A stretch of DNA of 31,674 nucleotides from CAYWFP01 sp964457365 (GTDB lineage: Bacteria > Planctomycetota > SZUA-567), in NCBI GenBank assembly GCA_964457365.1, contig CAYWFP010000045.1:1-31674 (forward strand). Reading direction: 5' to 3'. Shown here piece after piece: positions 31,655 through 31,674 of the stretch; positions within the stretch are counted from its first letter, which is position 1; every line of letters begins with the position of its first letter. Made by a program: the position numbers and the translations under genes. A model generated the notes under the pieces. That model was not told the origin of the DNA, ran no database searches, and was given only the letters and a program-made list of their open reading frames with translations.

Positions 31655-31674
31655 CCTTTTCAGTAGTATGTGAG

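Noticed and set aside
1..31674. Mobile elements, CRISPR arrays, tRNA or rRNA genes
   Set aside because: No transposase, integrase, terminal inverted repeats, regularly spaced repeats or tRNA-like cloverleaf was recognised by reading; a tRNA scan would settle the last point.

Overview
The window looks like chromosomal DNA from a motile, chemotactic, GC-rich Gram-negative (diderm) bacterium that builds its wall with a rod-type elongation machine. A porin with a signal peptide and a C-terminal Phe shows an outer membrane. FliM, a FliN/FliY-like protein, a FlgN-like chaperone and a chemoreceptor show flagella and chemotaxis. MreB, MreC, MreD, PBP2 and RodA show elongasome growth. A YdjY-domain secreted protein, PEGA and jelly-roll proteins, giant TPR proteins and an unusual LeuB variant recall the Planctomycetes/Verrucomicrobia/Lentisphaerae group and related candidate phyla. 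That placement is a guess from gene style, not a demonstrated assignment. I saw no tRNA, rRNA, insertion sequence, integrase or CRISPR array, and gene style is uniform, so this looks like core chromosome.

Layout. Bases 1-1372 hold a chemoreceptor cut by the window edge (minus strand), divergent from an orphan solute-binding protein (1818-2558) that ends in a clear terminator. From 9895 down to 2636 runs a tight five-gene minus-strand cluster: a 1263-residue membrane-anchored TPR protein, a FlgN-like chaperone, a small DUF4190-type membrane protein, a PAS histidine kinase and an NtrC-type sigma-54 activator. A 397-base divergent control region (9896-10292) separates it from a plus-strand series: a one-domain response regulator, two membrane-anchored coiled-coil proteins that share a C-terminal domain, an acidic one-TM protein, a probable terminator, then mreB-mreC-mreD-PBP2-rodA. 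rodA ends base-to-base against a convergent pair: a PEGA/TPR protein, translationally coupled to an upstream roughly 1000-residue protein of tandem jelly-roll-like modules.

From 23614 a plus-strand cluster encodes a FtsB/DivIC-like protein overlapping fliM, then a fliN/fliY-like gene; a porin with its own candidate promoter follows. The right end carries acetate kinase (minus), a 3-isopropylmalate dehydrogenase-type enzyme, a YgaP-like membrane peptide, a bidirectional terminator and a YdjY-domain exported protein.

How it fits together. Flagellar switch and regulation genes alternate with cell-elongation genes, and the divergent region at 9.9-10.3 kb could set both in motion. The least understood parts are the giant TPR protein tied to a FlgN-like chaperone and a flagellar-type two-component pair, and the paired coiled-coil proteins ahead of mreB. 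Both are candidates for lineage-specific envelope or flagellar machinery. Functions for these are inferred from context only.
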